Shown here in pieces: positions 7,579 through 17,591 of a stretch of DNA of 64,000 nucleotides (its first letter is position 1; every line of letters starts with the position of its first letter). Below the pieces are notes generated by a model, which had not been told where the DNA came from, did not search any database, and was given only the letters and a program-made list of their open reading frames with translations. Source of the stretch: Aquincola tertiaricarbonis (GTDB lineage Bacteria; Pseudomonadota; Gammaproteobacteria; Burkholderiales; Burkholderiaceae_C); NCBI RefSeq assembly GCF_023573145.1, contig NZ_CP097636.1, positions 3,162,001 to 3,226,000 on the forward strand, written 5' to 3'. The translations under genes were made by a program, and so were the position numbers.

Positions 7579-8943
7579 ATGACCGAGGTTGCCGACAGCG
7601 CTGACGACGAGCGCGAAGTGCGTCGCGAGCTGCTGGCCACGCTGCTGTCGCACCGCCGCACGGTGGTCATCGGCAATGTACTGATCTGCCTGACCACCAC
7701 CGTCGTGCTGCTGGGCCACGGCGTGCGTGACGGGGTGCTGCCCTGGGCCACGGTGGTGCTGCTGGTGGCGGCCCTGCGCAGCACCCATGCAGGCCGGCTG
7801 GCGCCGCGCGTGGCCACGCTGGACATGGCAGGCATCCACGCCGCCGAACGGCAGATCTTCTGGCTGATGGCGCTGCAGGGGCTGTCCTGGGGCGTGCTGC
7901 CATGGGTGAGCTACAGCGGCCGCAACGCCTTCCTCGACTTCTTCTCGGTGGCCATGCTGGTGGGCATGAACAGTGGCGCCGTCAACTCGGCCGCGCCGCT
8001 GCCGCAGGCGCTGCGCATCTACCTGCTCACCGCACAGCTGCCGTTCATCACCCAGTCCGTCGTCCTCGGCGGCGGCGTGTCGCTGGCGGGCGGGCTCACC
8101 ATCGCGTTTTCTCTGGTGGTGCTGATGGCCTTCGGCCGCAACCAGCATGCGGCCATGCGCCACGCACTGCAGATCACGCGGCAGAACGCGCGGCTGGCCG
8201 AAGCGCTGCGCATCGAGCGCGACGCGGTGCAGACGGCGCTGCGGGCCAAGAGCCTGTTCCTGGCCGGCGTGAGCCACGACCTGCGCCAGCCGGTGCATGC
8301 GATGGCGCTGCACCTGCGTTTCCTGCGCTCGCTGCGCAGCGATGAACTCTCGCCCCAACGGGTGGCCGCGCTGTGCACGCCGATGGACGGCGCGTTGCGG
8401 GCGATGACGGCGCAGCTGACGCGGCTGCTGGAACTCTCGCGCCTGGAAGCCGGTGAGGCGCAGGTGGCGCGGCGGCCGATCGACCTGCCCGCCTTCCTCC
8501 ACGAGCGGCTGGCGCAGTTCACGGCGCAGGCGGCCGACCAGGGCCTGCGGCTGCGCAGCCGCATCGGCGCCGGGGCCCGCCAGGCCTGGGCCGACAGCGA
8601 CCCGATGATGCTGCAGTCCATCGTCGACAACCTGTTGTCCAACGCGGTGCGCTACACCCGCCGCGGCGGCGTGCTGCTGGTGCTGCGGCCGCGGGGCGGC
8701 GGCTGGCTGCTGCAGGTGCTGGACAGCGGCCCCGGCATGCCGGAGGCGGTGCTGCCGCAGCTCTTCATTGCCTACCGCCGCTTCGATGACCGCAGCAACC
8801 GCCACGACGAAGGCCAGGGCCTGGGCCTGGCGCTGGTGCACAAGCAGGCCGAGCGGCTGGGGCATGCGCTGGCGGTGCGCTCGCGCGTGGGCCACGGCAG
8901 CAGCTTCAGCCTGCTGTTGCCGGCCTGCGAGCCTCCGGCGTGA
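7579..8943 (+). CDS. Membrane sensor histidine kinase
   Basis: A 454-residue kinase with several hydrophobic segments in the first ~200 residues and no obvious periplasmic sensor domain. The H-box is SHDLRQPVHAM with phospho-His233. The ATPase domain follows, with N-box DNLLSNAVRY, G1 motif DSGPGMP and G2 motif GQGLGLALV. There is no receiver domain, so phosphate is probably passed to the divergent NarL-type regulator at 6938-7564. The stimulus cannot be read from the sequence. The 'DLRQP' H-box is common in Burkholderiales kinases paired with LuxR-type regulators. Confidence 0.92.
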   Translation: MTEVADSADDEREVRRELLATLLSHRRTVVIGNVLICLTTTVVLLGHGVRDGVLPWATVVLLVAALRSTHAGRLAPRVATLDMAGIHAAERQIFWLMALQGLSWGVLPWVSYSGRNAFLDFFSVAMLVGMNSGAVNSAAPLPQALRIYLLTAQLPFITQSVVLGGGVSLAGGLTIAFSLVVLMAFGRNQHAAMRHALQITRQNARLAEALRIERDAVQTALRAKSLFLAGVSHDLRQPVHAMALHLRFLRSLRSDELSPQRVAALCTPMDGALRAMTAQLTRLLELSRLEAGEAQVARRPIDLPAFLHERLAQFTAQAADQGLRLRSRIGAGARQAWADSDPMMLQSIVDNLLSNAVRYTRRGGVLLVLRPRGGGWLLQVLDSGPGMPEAVLPQLFIAYRRFDDRSNRHDEGQGLGLALVHKQAERLGHALAVRSRVGHGSSFSLLLPACEPPA

Positions 8944-8960
8944 CACGAGCACCCGGACTC

Positions 8961-8986
8961 CATATTTCGTCTATAGTTGAAGTATG
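8961..8986 (+). promoter_or_regulatory. Probable ArsR operator
   Basis: CATATTTC (8961-8968) and GAAGTATG (8979-8986) form an inverted repeat with seven of eight positions matched and a 10-nt spacer holding TCTATAG. The right arm includes the arsR start codon. This fits the AT-rich imperfect dyads bound by ArsR repressors at their own promoters, and it is the only AT-rich island before the operon. Confidence 0.6.
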
Positions 8987-9307
8987 GAAGAGTCCAGCGT
9001 CATCGATTGCCTTTCAGCCCTGGCGCATGCCGTGCGCCTGCAGGTGTTCCGCGCCCTGGTGGTGGCCGGCCCCGCCGGCCTCACGCCCGGCGTGATGCAG
9101 GAGGGCCTGGGCATCGCCGCGGCCACGCTGTCCTTCCATTTGAAGGAGCTGTCGCGCAGCGGCCTGGTGTCGGTGGAGCGCTCGAGCCGTCACCTCATCT
9201 ACCGCGCCGAGATCGCGCGCATCAACGACATGGTGGGCTACCTCACCGAGAACTGCTGCGCAGGCATTGCCTGCGTGCCGCAGCCGGCAGCCGCCTGCGG
9301 CTGCTGA
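8984..9307 (+). CDS. arsR: ArsR-family arsenite-responsive repressor
   Basis: A 107-residue winged-helix repressor heading the arsenic operon. The DNA-binding part is about residues 35-65 (LGIAAATLSFHLKELSRSGL). The metalloid-sensing cysteines are probably those in the C-terminal tail (NCCAGIAC and the final CGC), a placement seen in some ArsR branches rather than the classic helix-4 CVC motif. The start ATG lies within the operator-like repeat and has only a weak ribosome-binding sequence. It is followed 16 bp later by the split arsC gene. Confidence 0.93.
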   Translation: MEESSVIDCLSALAHAVRLQVFRALVVAGPAGLTPGVMQEGLGIAAATLSFHLKELSRSGLVSVERSSRHLIYRAEIARINDMVGYLTENCCAGIACVPQPAAACGC

Positions 9308-9323
9308 CCACCTGGAGATCCTC

Positions 9324-9353
9324 ATGGACGACAAGGTCTACAACGTTCTGTTC
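9324..9353 (+). CDS. arsC: Arsenate reductase (thioredoxin/LMW-PTP type), 5' exon
   Basis: First ten codons (MDDKVYNVLF) of a low-molecular-weight-phosphatase-type arsenate reductase, preceded by a GGAG ribosome-binding sequence at about 9314. Codon 10 ends exactly where a group II intron begins (GTGCGAC at 9354). The remaining codons are at 11755-12219. Joined, the two exons give a 164-residue ArsC, the normal family length, without loss or gain of a base. Confidence 0.9.
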
Positions 9354-9973
9354 GTGCGACGTGAAGTCGCGTAGTTGATTGTTCTACGGGAGAAATCTCG
9401 ACAGAGAACCCGCCATTCCCCTGGCGGTAGCCTAGAGATGCAAGCATGGCTGGCAACGGCTGTGTTTGAAGCCATCTCGACAATGTAGCCCACCCCGAAA
9501 GGGTGAAGCCGACCTCGCGAGAGGAAAGCGGAACTGCCAGCATCAGGCGGTAGGGAGCTAGGCTTGGAAGTATGGTGAACTCATGTGAATCGGCGATAAA
9601 TCTCGTTACGTTGAACAAGCCAAAGATTGCTGACAGGCTTGAGCCAAATAGGCGACGTGGGCGGTCCTGACGTTGAATTGTGGTCAGGCGGGGACAAAAG
9701 CGCTCACCGGGAAATAGCCGACACCTACCCTTCCAGTGTCAATTACGCGGAACACGATAAGCCCGTACTCCCGCCCGACCGGGCAGGCCGACCGCAAGGA
9801 AAGCTGTTGGGAATGCGGGTATGGGATGCCGGAGAAAGCGAATGCCGTTCTGTAATGGGACGGATAGGGGTTGAGGCGCAAGCCAACATCACTCCGCGCG
9901 AAAGCGAGCAGACTTTCGGCTGGTCTCTCTTTGCAAGAGAGTTTGATGAACCTTCCTAATGGAGGAAAAGCAA

Positions 9974-11641
9974 ATGACGACCATGCAAGTGGTTGGTGCA
10001 GCCTCCGGCTGCGAGGTAGCGTGGCACAGCATCGACTGGGCCGACGCGCACCAAACGGTCAGAAGGCTGCAGATGCGTATTGCAAAGGCAGTTAGAGAGG
10101 GACGCTGGAGCAGGGTGAAATCTCTGCAATGGCTCCTGACGCACTCGTTTTATGGCAAAGCTCTTGCTGTGAAGCGAGTCACTGAGAACCAAGGCAAGAA
10201 GACGCCCGGTGTCGATGGGCAAACCTGGAGCACGCCGGAGTCGAAAGCTGAAGCTGTGTTGTCGCTCAAGCGGAAGGGCTACCAGCCCAAGCCCTTGAGT
10301 CGGGTATTCATTCCGAAGGCAAATGGAAAGATGCGTCCTTTGGGGATTCCAACGATGAAGGACAGGGCCATGCAGGCGCTACACCTGCTTGCCCTGGAAC
10401 CAGTCTCGGAGTCCACTGCTGATCCGAACTCCTACGGCTTCCGGCCGGAACGAGCAAGTAGAGATGCGGCTTTGCAGTGCTACATGGCACTTGCGAAGAC
10501 GCGATCTGCGCAATGGGTCTTGGATGCAGATATCACCGGCTGCTTTGACAACATCAGCCATGACTGGCTACTCGCCAACATCCCGATGGACAAGGCGATG
10601 CTCAGGAAGTGGCTGAAATCCGGCTTTGTATGGAATGGCCAGTTGTTCCCAACCGAGGCAGGAACTCCGCAAGGAGGCATCATTTCCCCGACGTTGGCGA
10701 ACATGACCTTGGATGGAATCGAGCGAATTCTGCGGGAGCGCTTCGGCGCTCCCGAGACCAGAGCGGCTTGGAAGAACAAGGTTCACTTGATCCGGTATGC
10801 AGATGACTTCGTGGTCACAGGCGCGACGAGAGAAACGCTGGACGAAGCGAAGCAGATGATCGTGGAATTCCTGGCAGTGCGAGGTCTGACCTTATCGCCG
10901 GAGAAGACCAAGGTCGTGCATATCGAGGAAGGCTTTGATTTCCTCGGATGGAACGTGCGCAAGTACGATGGGAAATTCCTCATCAAGCCTGCGAAGAAGA
11001 ACGTGCAAGCGTTCTTGCGGAAAGTCCGGGGCACGATCAATGAGGCCAAGACAGCGAAGCAGGAGACGGTGATAGCGAAACTCAACCCGGTCATTCGTGG
11101 GTGGGCAAACTATCACCGGAACCAGGTGGCAACGGACACCTTCAACAGGGTGGACTCGCTCATCTGGCGATGGCTTTGGCGCTGGTCATGCCGCAGGCAT
11201 CCGAACAAGAGGTCTGACTGGATAAAGGATCGTTACTTTATTCGTGAAGGACTTCGAGACTGGGTGTTCAGCACGACGGTAGTGGATGAAGATGGCCGCG
11301 AGAGGAAGGTGACATTGGCGAAGGCCGCTGACACCTCAATCAAGCGCTATACGAAGATCAAGGGTGAGGCACATCCATACGATCCCGCGTGGGAGCGATA
11401 CTTCGAAGACAGGCTCGGCCTGTCTATGAAAGACAGCTTCAGGGGTCGCGGCCAACTGCTTCATCTTTGGTACGCACAAGAGGGCGCATGCCCGGTCTGC
11501 AACGAGCGCATCACGAAGGAGACAGGTTGGCATGTCCACCACGTCCTTCCGAGGGCTCAAGGCGGAACGGATGCAATGCGAAACCTGGTGCTGCTGCATC
11601 CAAACTGTCACAGGCAAGTCCATAGCCGCGGTAAGAAGTGA
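9974..11641 (+). CDS. ltrA: Group II intron-encoded reverse transcriptase/maturase (LtrA-like, with HNH)
   Basis: A 555-residue multifunctional protein that assists splicing of its own intron and its retrohoming. Reverse transcriptase motifs include the N-terminal RT0/RT1 block (VDGQTW), FIPKANGKMRPLGIP, and the catalytic YADD (residues 275-278). The maturase domain X follows at about 370-440 (GWANYHRNQV). The C-terminus has an HNH endonuclease (CPVC...HVHHV...NLVLLHPNCH), so second-strand cleavage and mobility look intact. ATG at 9974 is chosen because GGAGG lies 8-12 nt upstream; an in-frame ATG at 9959 lacks such a site. No frameshift or stop is present. Confidence 0.96.
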   Translation: MTTMQVVGAASGCEVAWHSIDWADAHQTVRRLQMRIAKAVREGRWSRVKSLQWLLTHSFYGKALAVKRVTENQGKKTPGVDGQTWSTPESKAEAVLSLKRKGYQPKPLSRVFIPKANGKMRPLGIPTMKDRAMQALHLLALEPVSESTADPNSYGFRPERASRDAALQCYMALAKTRSAQWVLDADITGCFDNISHDWLLANIPMDKAMLRKWLKSGFVWNGQLFPTEAGTPQGGIISPTLANMTLDGIERILRERFGAPETRAAWKNKVHLIRYADDFVVTGATRETLDEAKQMIVEFLAVRGLTLSPEKTKVVHIEEGFDFLGWNVRKYDGKFLIKPAKKNVQAFLRKVRGTINEAKTAKQETVIAKLNPVIRGWANYHRNQVATDTFNRVDSLIWRWLWRWSCRRHPNKRSDWIKDRYFIREGLRDWVFSTTVVDEDGRERKVTLAKAADTSIKRYTKIKGEAHPYDPAWERYFEDRLGLSMKDSFRGRGQLLHLWYAQEGACPVCNERITKETGWHVHHVLPRAQGGTDAMRNLVLLHPNCHRQVHSRGKK

Positions 11642-11679
11642 ACTGCCGGCTCCGGTAAAACGGGGCTTTGACGAGGCTT

Positions 11680-11754
11680 GAGCCCGGTGCGGGGAAACTC
11701 GCACGCCGGGTTCTTAGGGGGGGATGGCGCAGCAATGCACTGTCCCTACCCGAC
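11680..11754 (+). ncRNA. Group II intron domains V and VI
   Basis: Domain V is the 34-nt hairpin at 11680-11713: it begins GAGCCCGG, has a GAAA tetraloop, and ends CCGGGTTC, and carries the catalytic AGC triad at its base. Domain VI follows. GGG/CCC and GGGA/TCCC stems flank an unpaired A at 11748, which sits 6 nt before the 3' splice junction at 11754/11755 and is the expected branch point. Both domains look functional. Confidence 0.9.
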
Positions 11755-12219
11755 ATCTGCACCGGCAATTCGGCGCGGTCCATCCTGGCGGAAGGGCTGC
11801 TCAACTCGGCCGGCGGCGGCCGCTTCCGGGCTTTCTCCGCCGGTAGCCAGCCCAAGGGCGCGGTGCATCCGCTGGCGCTGCAGGAGCTGCAGCGGCTGAA
11901 CATCCCGACCGACGGCTTGCGCAGCAAGTCGTGGGAAGAGTTCGCCGCGCCGGGCGCGCCCAGGATGGACTTCGTGTTCACGGTCTGCGACCAGGCCGCG
12001 GGCGAGGCCTGCCCGCTGTGGCCCGGTCAGCCGATGACGGCCCACTGGGGCATGCCTGACCCCGCGGCTGTCGAGGGCAGTGACGAGGTCCGGCAGCAGG
12101 CCTTCCGCGACGCAGCCGTGACCATGAAGCGCCGCATCGACCTGATGCTGTCGCTGCCCATTACCACCCTGGACGGCCTGGCGCTGCACCAGGAAGTCAA
12201 ACGCATCGGGGGCAGCTGA
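11755..12219 (+). CDS. arsC: Arsenate reductase (thioredoxin/LMW-PTP type), 3' exon
   Basis: The 3' exon supplies residues 11-164 of the reductase, starting I-CTGNSAR, the CX5R phosphate/arsenate-binding loop with nucleophile Cys12. The rest keeps the family features SAGS, the second-cysteine region around FTVCDQAAGEACP, and HWGMPDP with the general-acid Asp. ArsC of this type reduces arsenate to arsenite with thioredoxin. This exon has no start codon or ribosome-binding site at its 5' end, so production depends on intron splicing. It is followed one base later by the GTG start of the arsenite exporter. Confidence 0.92.
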   Translation: MCTGNSARSILAEGLLNSAGGGRFRAFSAGSQPKGAVHPLALQELQRLNIPTDGLRSKSWEEFAAPGAPRMDFVFTVCDQAAGEACPLWPGQPMTAHWGMPDPAAVEGSDEVRQQAFRDAAVTMKRRIDLMLSLPITTLDGLALHQEVKRIGGS

Positions 12220-12220
12220 C

Positions 12221-13306
<1,086 letters not shown>

Positions 13307-13310
13307 TGCC

Positions 13311-13733
13311 ATGATCCCCGTCACCATCTTCCACAACCCCGCCTGCGGCACCTCCCGCAACACCCTGGCGCTGATCCGGCATGCCGGCATCGAACCCACG
13401 GTGGTCGAGTACCTGAAGACGCCGCCCAGCAAGGCCGAGTTGCAGGCCTTGCTGCGGGCGATGGACATGCCGGTGCGCGCGCTGCTGCGCGAAAAGGGCA
13501 CGCCCTACGCCGAGCTGGACCTGGGCAACCCGAAATGGACAGACGACGAGCTGCTGGACGCCATCGGCCGCCACCCGGTGCTGATGAACCGGCCGGTGGT
13601 GGTGACGCCGCTGGGCACGAAGCTGTGCCGACCGTCGGAGGCCGTGCTCGAACTGCTGCCGGTGCCGCCGCTGCCGCCCTTCACCAAGGAAGACGGTGAA
13701 CAGGTCGTCGACGACGGGGTGCGCCTTGGGTAA
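13311..13733 (+). CDS. arsC: Arsenate reductase (glutaredoxin-dependent type)
   Basis: A 140-residue reductase of the E. coli R773 ArsC type, unrelated to the split thioredoxin-type enzyme upstream. The active site is [11 protein letters not shown] with Cys12; the arsenate-binding arginines follow (FTKED near the end, RPVV and CRPSE in the middle). ATG at 13311 is used because it lies just after the acr3 stop and gives the canonical N-terminus; an upstream TTG in the same frame is less likely. Its presence gives the operon an uninterrupted arsenate reductase if intron splicing fails. Confidence 0.93.
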   Translation: MIPVTIFHNPACGTSRNTLALIRHAGIEPTVVEYLKTPPSKAELQALLRAMDMPVRALLREKGTPYAELDLGNPKWTDDELLDAIGRHPVLMNRPVVVTPLGTKLCRPSEAVLELLPVPPLPPFTKEDGEQVVDDGVRLG

Positions 13734-14523
13734 TGAAGCCCCCAAGCTCGCTGCACTCGCTACCCCCCAAGGGGGCCGCTCAGTTCCTTGGGGCGACCCG
13801 GCGGAACTGAGTGCCGACACCTTCCCCGCGCTGCAACCTGAACTGCTGCCCACGCCGAGCGCGCAGCAGTTGACGGTGGCCGCACCCTCCACCCATGCGC
13901 CGCGCATCCTGCTGCTGTACGGCTCGCTGCGCGAGCGCTCGTACAGCCGGCTGCTGACGTTTGAAGCCGCGCGCCTGCTGCAGGCCCTGGGGGCCGAGGT
14001 GAAGATCTTCGACCCCGCCGGCCTGCCGCTGCCCGATGGCGCGCCCGACGATCACCCCAAGGTGCAGGAGCTGCGCACGCTGGCCGCCTGGAGTGAAGGC
14101 ATGGTGTGGTGCTCGCCCGAACGCCATGGCGCGATGACCGGCATCATGAAGTCGCAGATCGACTGGATTCCGCTCAGCGTGGGCGCGGTGCGACCCACCC
14201 AGGGCAAGACGCTGGCGCTGATGCAGGTGTGCGGCGGCAGCCAGTCGTTCAACGCGGTGAACCAGATGCGCATCCTGGGCCGCTGGATGCGCATGATCAC
14301 CATCCCCAACCAGTCGTCGGTGGCCAAGGCCTTCGCCGAATTCACCGACGAAGGCCGCATGAAGCCCTCGGCCTTCTACGACCGTGTGGTGGACGTGATG
14401 GAGGAGCTGGTCAAGTTCACGCTGCTGACGCGCGACGTGGCGCCTTACCTGGTCGACCGCTACAGCGAGCGCAAGGAAAGCGCCGAAGAACTCGCCCGCC
14501 GCGTGAACCAGCGGGCGATCTGA
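13696..14523 (+). CDS. arsH: ArsH-type NADPH-dependent FMN reductase
   Basis: ArsH is a flavoprotein of the arsenic operon that oxidises trivalent organoarsenicals and acts as an NADPH:FMN oxidoreductase. The flavodoxin-like core starts at about residue 72 of this reading ([13 protein letters not shown], the FMN phosphate loop) and includes [12 protein letters not shown] and [14 protein letters not shown]. The start is uncertain. GTG 13696 has an AAGGAAG site before it and overlaps arsC by 38 bp, but the first ~40 residues are then encoded by a dispersed GC-rich repeat (13734-13811) not normal for ArsH. TTG 13726 or starts near 13858-13864 are alternatives. Confidence 0.9.
   Translation: MNRSSTTGCALGNEAPKLAALATPQGGRSVPWGDPAELSADTFPALQPELLPTPSAQQLTVAAPSTHAPRILLLYGSLRERSYSRLLTFEAARLLQALGAEVKIFDPAGLPLPDGAPDDHPKVQELRTLAAWSEGMVWCSPERHGAMTGIMKSQIDWIPLSVGAVRPTQGKTLALMQVCGGSQSFNAVNQMRILGRWMRMITIPNQSSVAKAFAEFTDEGRMKPSAFYDRVVDVMEELVKFTLLTRDVAPYLVDRYSERKESAEELARRVNQRAI
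13734..13811. repeat. GC-rich dispersed repeat with internal palindromes at the arsC-arsH junction
   Basis: The segment contains CCCCCAAG, CTCGCTGCACTCGCTAC, CCCCCCAAGGGGG, and a perfect 9-bp inverted repeat CTCAGTTCC (13779-13787) / GGAACTGAG (13803-13811) with a 15-nt spacer. Elements of this wording are commonly scattered in intergenic DNA of Burkholderiales; that comparison is from memory, not a search. Here it lies at the 5' end of arsH and is read through in frame, lengthening the apparent protein. Confidence 0.55.
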
Positions 14524-14530
14524 CCGGCCA

Positions 14531-15445
14531 TCAGCGGCCGGCCTCGCCCATCCGCTCATCCATCCGCTCGGCCAGGTGGTCGAGGAAGCAGCCGATGCGC
14601 GAGGACAGCTCGGTGTTGCGATAGAACACGGCGTGGATGGGCTGGCGCACGTCCACCGTCTCGCGCGGCAGCAGCTGCACCAGCGCGCCGCTGCGGCGGT
14701 CTTCGGCGGTGACGAAGTCCGACAGCGCGACGATGCCGGCTCCCTCCAGCGCCAGGCGCCGCAGCGTCTCGCCGCTGCTGGCCTTGAGCGCCGGCTGGAT
14801 GTGCAGCCGTTCGCCCTGCGGGCCGCGCAGCGGCCACCGGTTCAAGGACTCGGGCTGGTTGAAGCCCAGCAGCCGGTGCGCGGGGCCGGCCAGGTCGGCC
14901 ACCGTGCGGGGCCGGCCGTGCGCCTTCAGGTAGGCCGGGCTGGCCAGCACCCGCACCACGCTGTGACCCAGTGGCCGTGCGCGCAGCGTGGAATCGACCA
15001 GCGGCCCGATGCGGATGGCCACGTCGGTATCGCGCTGCAGCAGGTCGATCGGCAGGTCGTCGGTGTTCAGCTCCAGCTCGATCAGCGGGTACAACGCCTG
15101 GAATCCGGCCACCAGCGGCGCCACCACGTGCAGCATGAAAGGCACGGCCGCATTCACCCGCAGGCGGCCCGCCGGCTGGCGGCGACGGCTGGCCATCTGC
15201 TCCTCGGCCTCGTCCACCGCGGCCAGGATGGCGCGCGCCCGCGCCAGGAAGGCATGGCCCTCCTCCGTCAACGACAAGCGCCGCGTGGTGCGGTTGAGCA
15301 GCGTGGTGCCCAGCTTGTCCTCCAGCCGCCGCAGCGCGCGGCTGATGCCCGAGACGGTCTGCCCCAGCTGCTCGGCCGCGGCGGTGATGGAACCGGTGTC
15401 CACCACCGTGCGCAGGGCCAGCAACTCGTCCAGCGTGGTCTTCAT
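14531..15445 (-). CDS. LysR-family transcriptional regulator
   Basis: A 304-residue LysR regulator with an N-terminal helix-turn-helix (residues about 3-60: VVDTGSITAAAEQLGQTVSGISRALRRLE) and a substrate-binding effector domain from about residue 90. ATG at 15445 is chosen because the DNA-binding domain starts there; the frame stays open upstream without homology. It diverges from an MFS exporter with a 101-bp intergenic region, so control of the exporter and the following aldo/keto reductase is likely. It converges on arsH, 7 bp from its stop. Confidence 0.94.
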   Translation of the reverse strand: MKTTLDELLALRTVVDTGSITAAAEQLGQTVSGISRALRRLEDKLGTTLLNRTTRRLSLTEEGHAFLARARAILAAVDEAEEQMASRRRQPAGRLRVNAAVPFMLHVVAPLVAGFQALYPLIELELNTDDLPIDLLQRDTDVAIRIGPLVDSTLRARPLGHSVVRVLASPAYLKAHGRPRTVADLAGPAHRLLGFNQPESLNRWPLRGPQGERLHIQPALKASSGETLRRLALEGAGIVALSDFVTAEDRRSGALVQLLPRETVDVRQPIHAVFYRNTELSSRIGCFLDHLAERMDERMGEAGR

Positions 15446-15546
15446 TCTTGACTCCGGCTCAAGGGTCTTGTGCCCGACACGGTATTTTTCCGCAAGAAAG
15501 CCGCGCCCACACTCCCGGCCATCCGAACCTATTCCTGGAGTACCCC

Positions 15547-16752
15547 ATGCCACTTGCCCTGCTCGCGCTGACGCTCAGCGCGTTTGCCATCGGCACCACC
15601 GAATTCGTGATCGTCGGCCTGCTGCCCACCGTGGCGGCCGACCTGGGCGTGAGCCTGCCCTCGGCCGGCCTGCTGGTCAGCCTGTATGCGCTGGGCGTGG
15701 CCGTCGGCGCGCCGGTGCTCACCGCCCTCACCGGCCGCCTGCCGCGCAAGCAGCTGCTGCTGGGGCTGATGGCCCTTTTCACCGCCGGCAACCTGCTGGC
15801 CTGGCAGGCGCCGGGCTACGGCACGCTGGTCGCGGCGCGGGTGCTCACCGGCCTGGCGCACGGCGTGTTCTTCTCCATCGGCAGCACCATCGCCACCAGC
15901 CTGGTGCCCAAGGACAAGGCGGCCAGCGCCATCGCGCTGATGTTCACCGGCCTGACGGTGGCCCTGGTCACCGGCGTGCCGCTGGGCACCTTCATCGGCC
16001 AGCACTTCGGCTGGCGTGAGACTTTCCTCGCCGTGGCCGCCCTGGGCGTGCTGGCCTTCGTCGGCAGCGCCGTGCTGGTGCCGCGGAACATCGCCCACAC
16101 GCCGCCGGCTTCGCTGGCCCAGCAGGCCCGGGTGCTGGCCGAGCCGCGGCTGCTGCTGGTGTACGCCAAGACGGCCATCGGCTACGGCGGCAGCTTCATC
16201 CCCTTCACATTCCTGGCGCCCATCCTCACCGAGGTGTCGGGCTTCAGCGCCGGCGCGGTGGCCTGGGTGATGCTGGTGTACGGCGTGTCGGTGGCGGTGG
16301 GCAACCTGTGGGGCGGCCGGCTGGCCGACCGCTGGGGCCCGATTCCGGCGCTGAAGCTGATCTTCGCGCTGCTGGCCGCGGTGCTGTTCGTCTTCACCTT
16401 CACGGCGCAGCAGCCCGGGCTGGCGGTGCTCACGGTGCTGGCCTGGGGCGCGGTGGCCTTTGGCAACGTGCCGGGCCTGCAGCTGTACGTGGTGCGCCAG
16501 GCGGAACGCCAGGTGCCCCAGGCGGTGGACGTGGCCTCGGGCCTGAACATCGCCGCCTTCAACCTGGGCATTGCCGGCGCCGCCTGGGCCGGCGGCCTGA
16601 TCGTCGAGCACCTGGGCCTGATGCACACGCCCTGGATCGGCGGCCTGGTGGTGCTGGTGTCGCTGGCGCTCACGGGCTGGAGCGGTGCGCTCGACCGCCG
16701 CGAGGGTGTGCCCACCCGCCTGGCCGGCGCCACGGCGCACGTCGGCCACTGA
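15547..16752 (+). CDS. MFS transporter (DHA1/AraJ-like drug or sugar efflux family)
   Basis: A 401-residue membrane protein with 12 expected transmembrane segments. It has the MFS motif A-like loop in TM2-3 ([14 protein letters not shown]) and its second-half counterpart ([10 protein letters not shown]), and the first helix motif [15 protein letters not shown] is typical of the AraJ/YdhP/NepI branch of efflux proteins. The substrate is unknown. ATG 15547 is preceded by GGAG. It is divergent from the LysR gene and followed 26 bp later by the aldo/keto reductase, suggesting a small LysR-controlled operon. Confidence 0.92.
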   Translation: MPLALLALTLSAFAIGTTEFVIVGLLPTVAADLGVSLPSAGLLVSLYALGVAVGAPVLTALTGRLPRKQLLLGLMALFTAGNLLAWQAPGYGTLVAARVLTGLAHGVFFSIGSTIATSLVPKDKAASAIALMFTGLTVALVTGVPLGTFIGQHFGWRETFLAVAALGVLAFVGSAVLVPRNIAHTPPASLAQQARVLAEPRLLLVYAKTAIGYGGSFIPFTFLAPILTEVSGFSAGAVAWVMLVYGVSVAVGNLWGGRLADRWGPIPALKLIFALLAAVLFVFTFTAQQPGLAVLTVLAWGAVAFGNVPGLQLYVVRQAERQVPQAVDVASGLNIAAFNLGIAGAAWAGGLIVEHLGLMHTPWIGGLVVLVSLALTGWSGALDRREGVPTRLAGATAHVGH

Positions 16753-16778
16753 ACTTCCACCTCTCCCAAGGACCTTCC

Positions 16779-17585
16779 ATGACCACCCTTCCCCGCTTCG
16801 GCCTCGGCACCTTCCGCCTCAAGGGCCAGACGGTCATTGACTCGGTGCTCACCGCGCTGGACCTCGGCTACCGTGCCATCGACACGGCGCAGATCTACGG
16901 CAATGAAGCCGAGATCGGCGAAGCCATCGAACGCAGCGGCGTGCCGCGCAGCCAGCTGTTCATCACCACCAAGGTGTGGACGGAGCACCTGGCGGCCGAC
17001 CACCTGGGGTCCAGCCTGCGCGAGAGCCTGGACAAGCTGCGCACCGACCATGTCGATCTGGCGCTGATCCACTGGCCCTCACCCGGCGGCGCGGTGCCGG
17101 TGGCCGAATCGGTCGTCGCGCTGCGGGCGGCGCAGGACCAGGGCCTGACGCGGCAGATCGGCATCTCCAACTTCAGCATCGCACTGATGAAGGAAGCCAT
17201 CGCCGCCGCTGGCTCCGGCCGCATCGCCACCCACCAGGTGGAGCTGCACCCCTACCTGCAGAACCGCCAGGTGGCCGCGTTCGCGCGCAGCCAGGGCGTG
17301 GCGCTGACTTCGTACATGACGCTGGGCTACGGCGAAGTGCTGGCCGACCCGGTGCTGACGGAGATCGCCGCGGCCCACGGCGCCAGCACCGCCCAGGTGG
17401 CACTGGCCTGGGCCCTGCAGCTGGGCCATGCGGTCATCCCCTCATCCACCAAGCGCGAGCACCTGCAAGCCAACCTGGCCGCACAGCAGCTCAAGCTGAC
17501 CGACGCTGAGATGGCCCGCATCGCCACACTGGACCGCGGCCAGCGGTTGGTGAACCCGGAGGGGCTGGCGCCGGTGTGGGATTGA
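16779..17585 (+). CDS. dkgB: Aldo/keto reductase, DkgB-like
   Basis: A 268-residue NADPH-dependent reductase, the same length as E. coli DkgB (2,5-diketo-D-gluconate reductase B; also active on methylglyoxal). The catalytic tetrad is visible as Asp35, Tyr40 (DTAQIYGNE), Lys65 (ITTKVW) and His98 (LIHWPS). The cofactor-binding C-terminus reads [13 protein letters not shown]. It probably forms an operon with the MFS gene. The physiological substrate is not determined by sequence. Confidence 0.9.
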   Translation: MTTLPRFGLGTFRLKGQTVIDSVLTALDLGYRAIDTAQIYGNEAEIGEAIERSGVPRSQLFITTKVWTEHLAADHLGSSLRESLDKLRTDHVDLALIHWPSPGGAVPVAESVVALRAAQDQGLTRQIGISNFSIALMKEAIAAAGSGRIATHQVELHPYLQNRQVAAFARSQGVALTSYMTLGYGEVLADPVLTEIAAAHGASTAQVALAWALQLGHAVIPSSTKREHLQANLAAQQLKLTDAEMARIATLDRGQRLVNPEGLAPVWD

Positions 17586-17591
17586 GGCTGG

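Larger units (their letters stand above)
9354..11754 (+). mobile_element. Complete group II intron inserted in arsC
   Basis: The element is 2401 nt, starts with GTGCG (group II 5' consensus GUGYG) and ends with CCGAC (consensus AY). It encodes a reverse transcriptase/maturase in domain IV and has a canonical domain V and a domain VI with a bulged A. It is in the sense direction of arsC, so splicing would restore the reading frame. Its base composition is clearly less GC-rich than the host genes, a sign of transfer. A possible EBS1 (GAACA, 9613-9617) could pair with the last exon bases TGTTC (9349-9353); that pairing is uncertain. The insertion lies one codon before the catalytic Cys of ArsC. 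Confidence 0.95.

Noticed and set aside
9608..9674. Two ACGTTG words as EBS2 of the intron
   Set aside because: One overlaps the candidate EBS1 and the other is downstream of it, which does not fit the normal order; without folding they cannot be assigned.
15446..15546. A LysR-type T-N11-A operator between the LysR and MFS genes
   Set aside because: Several loose matches exist in 101 bp and none is a convincing dyad.
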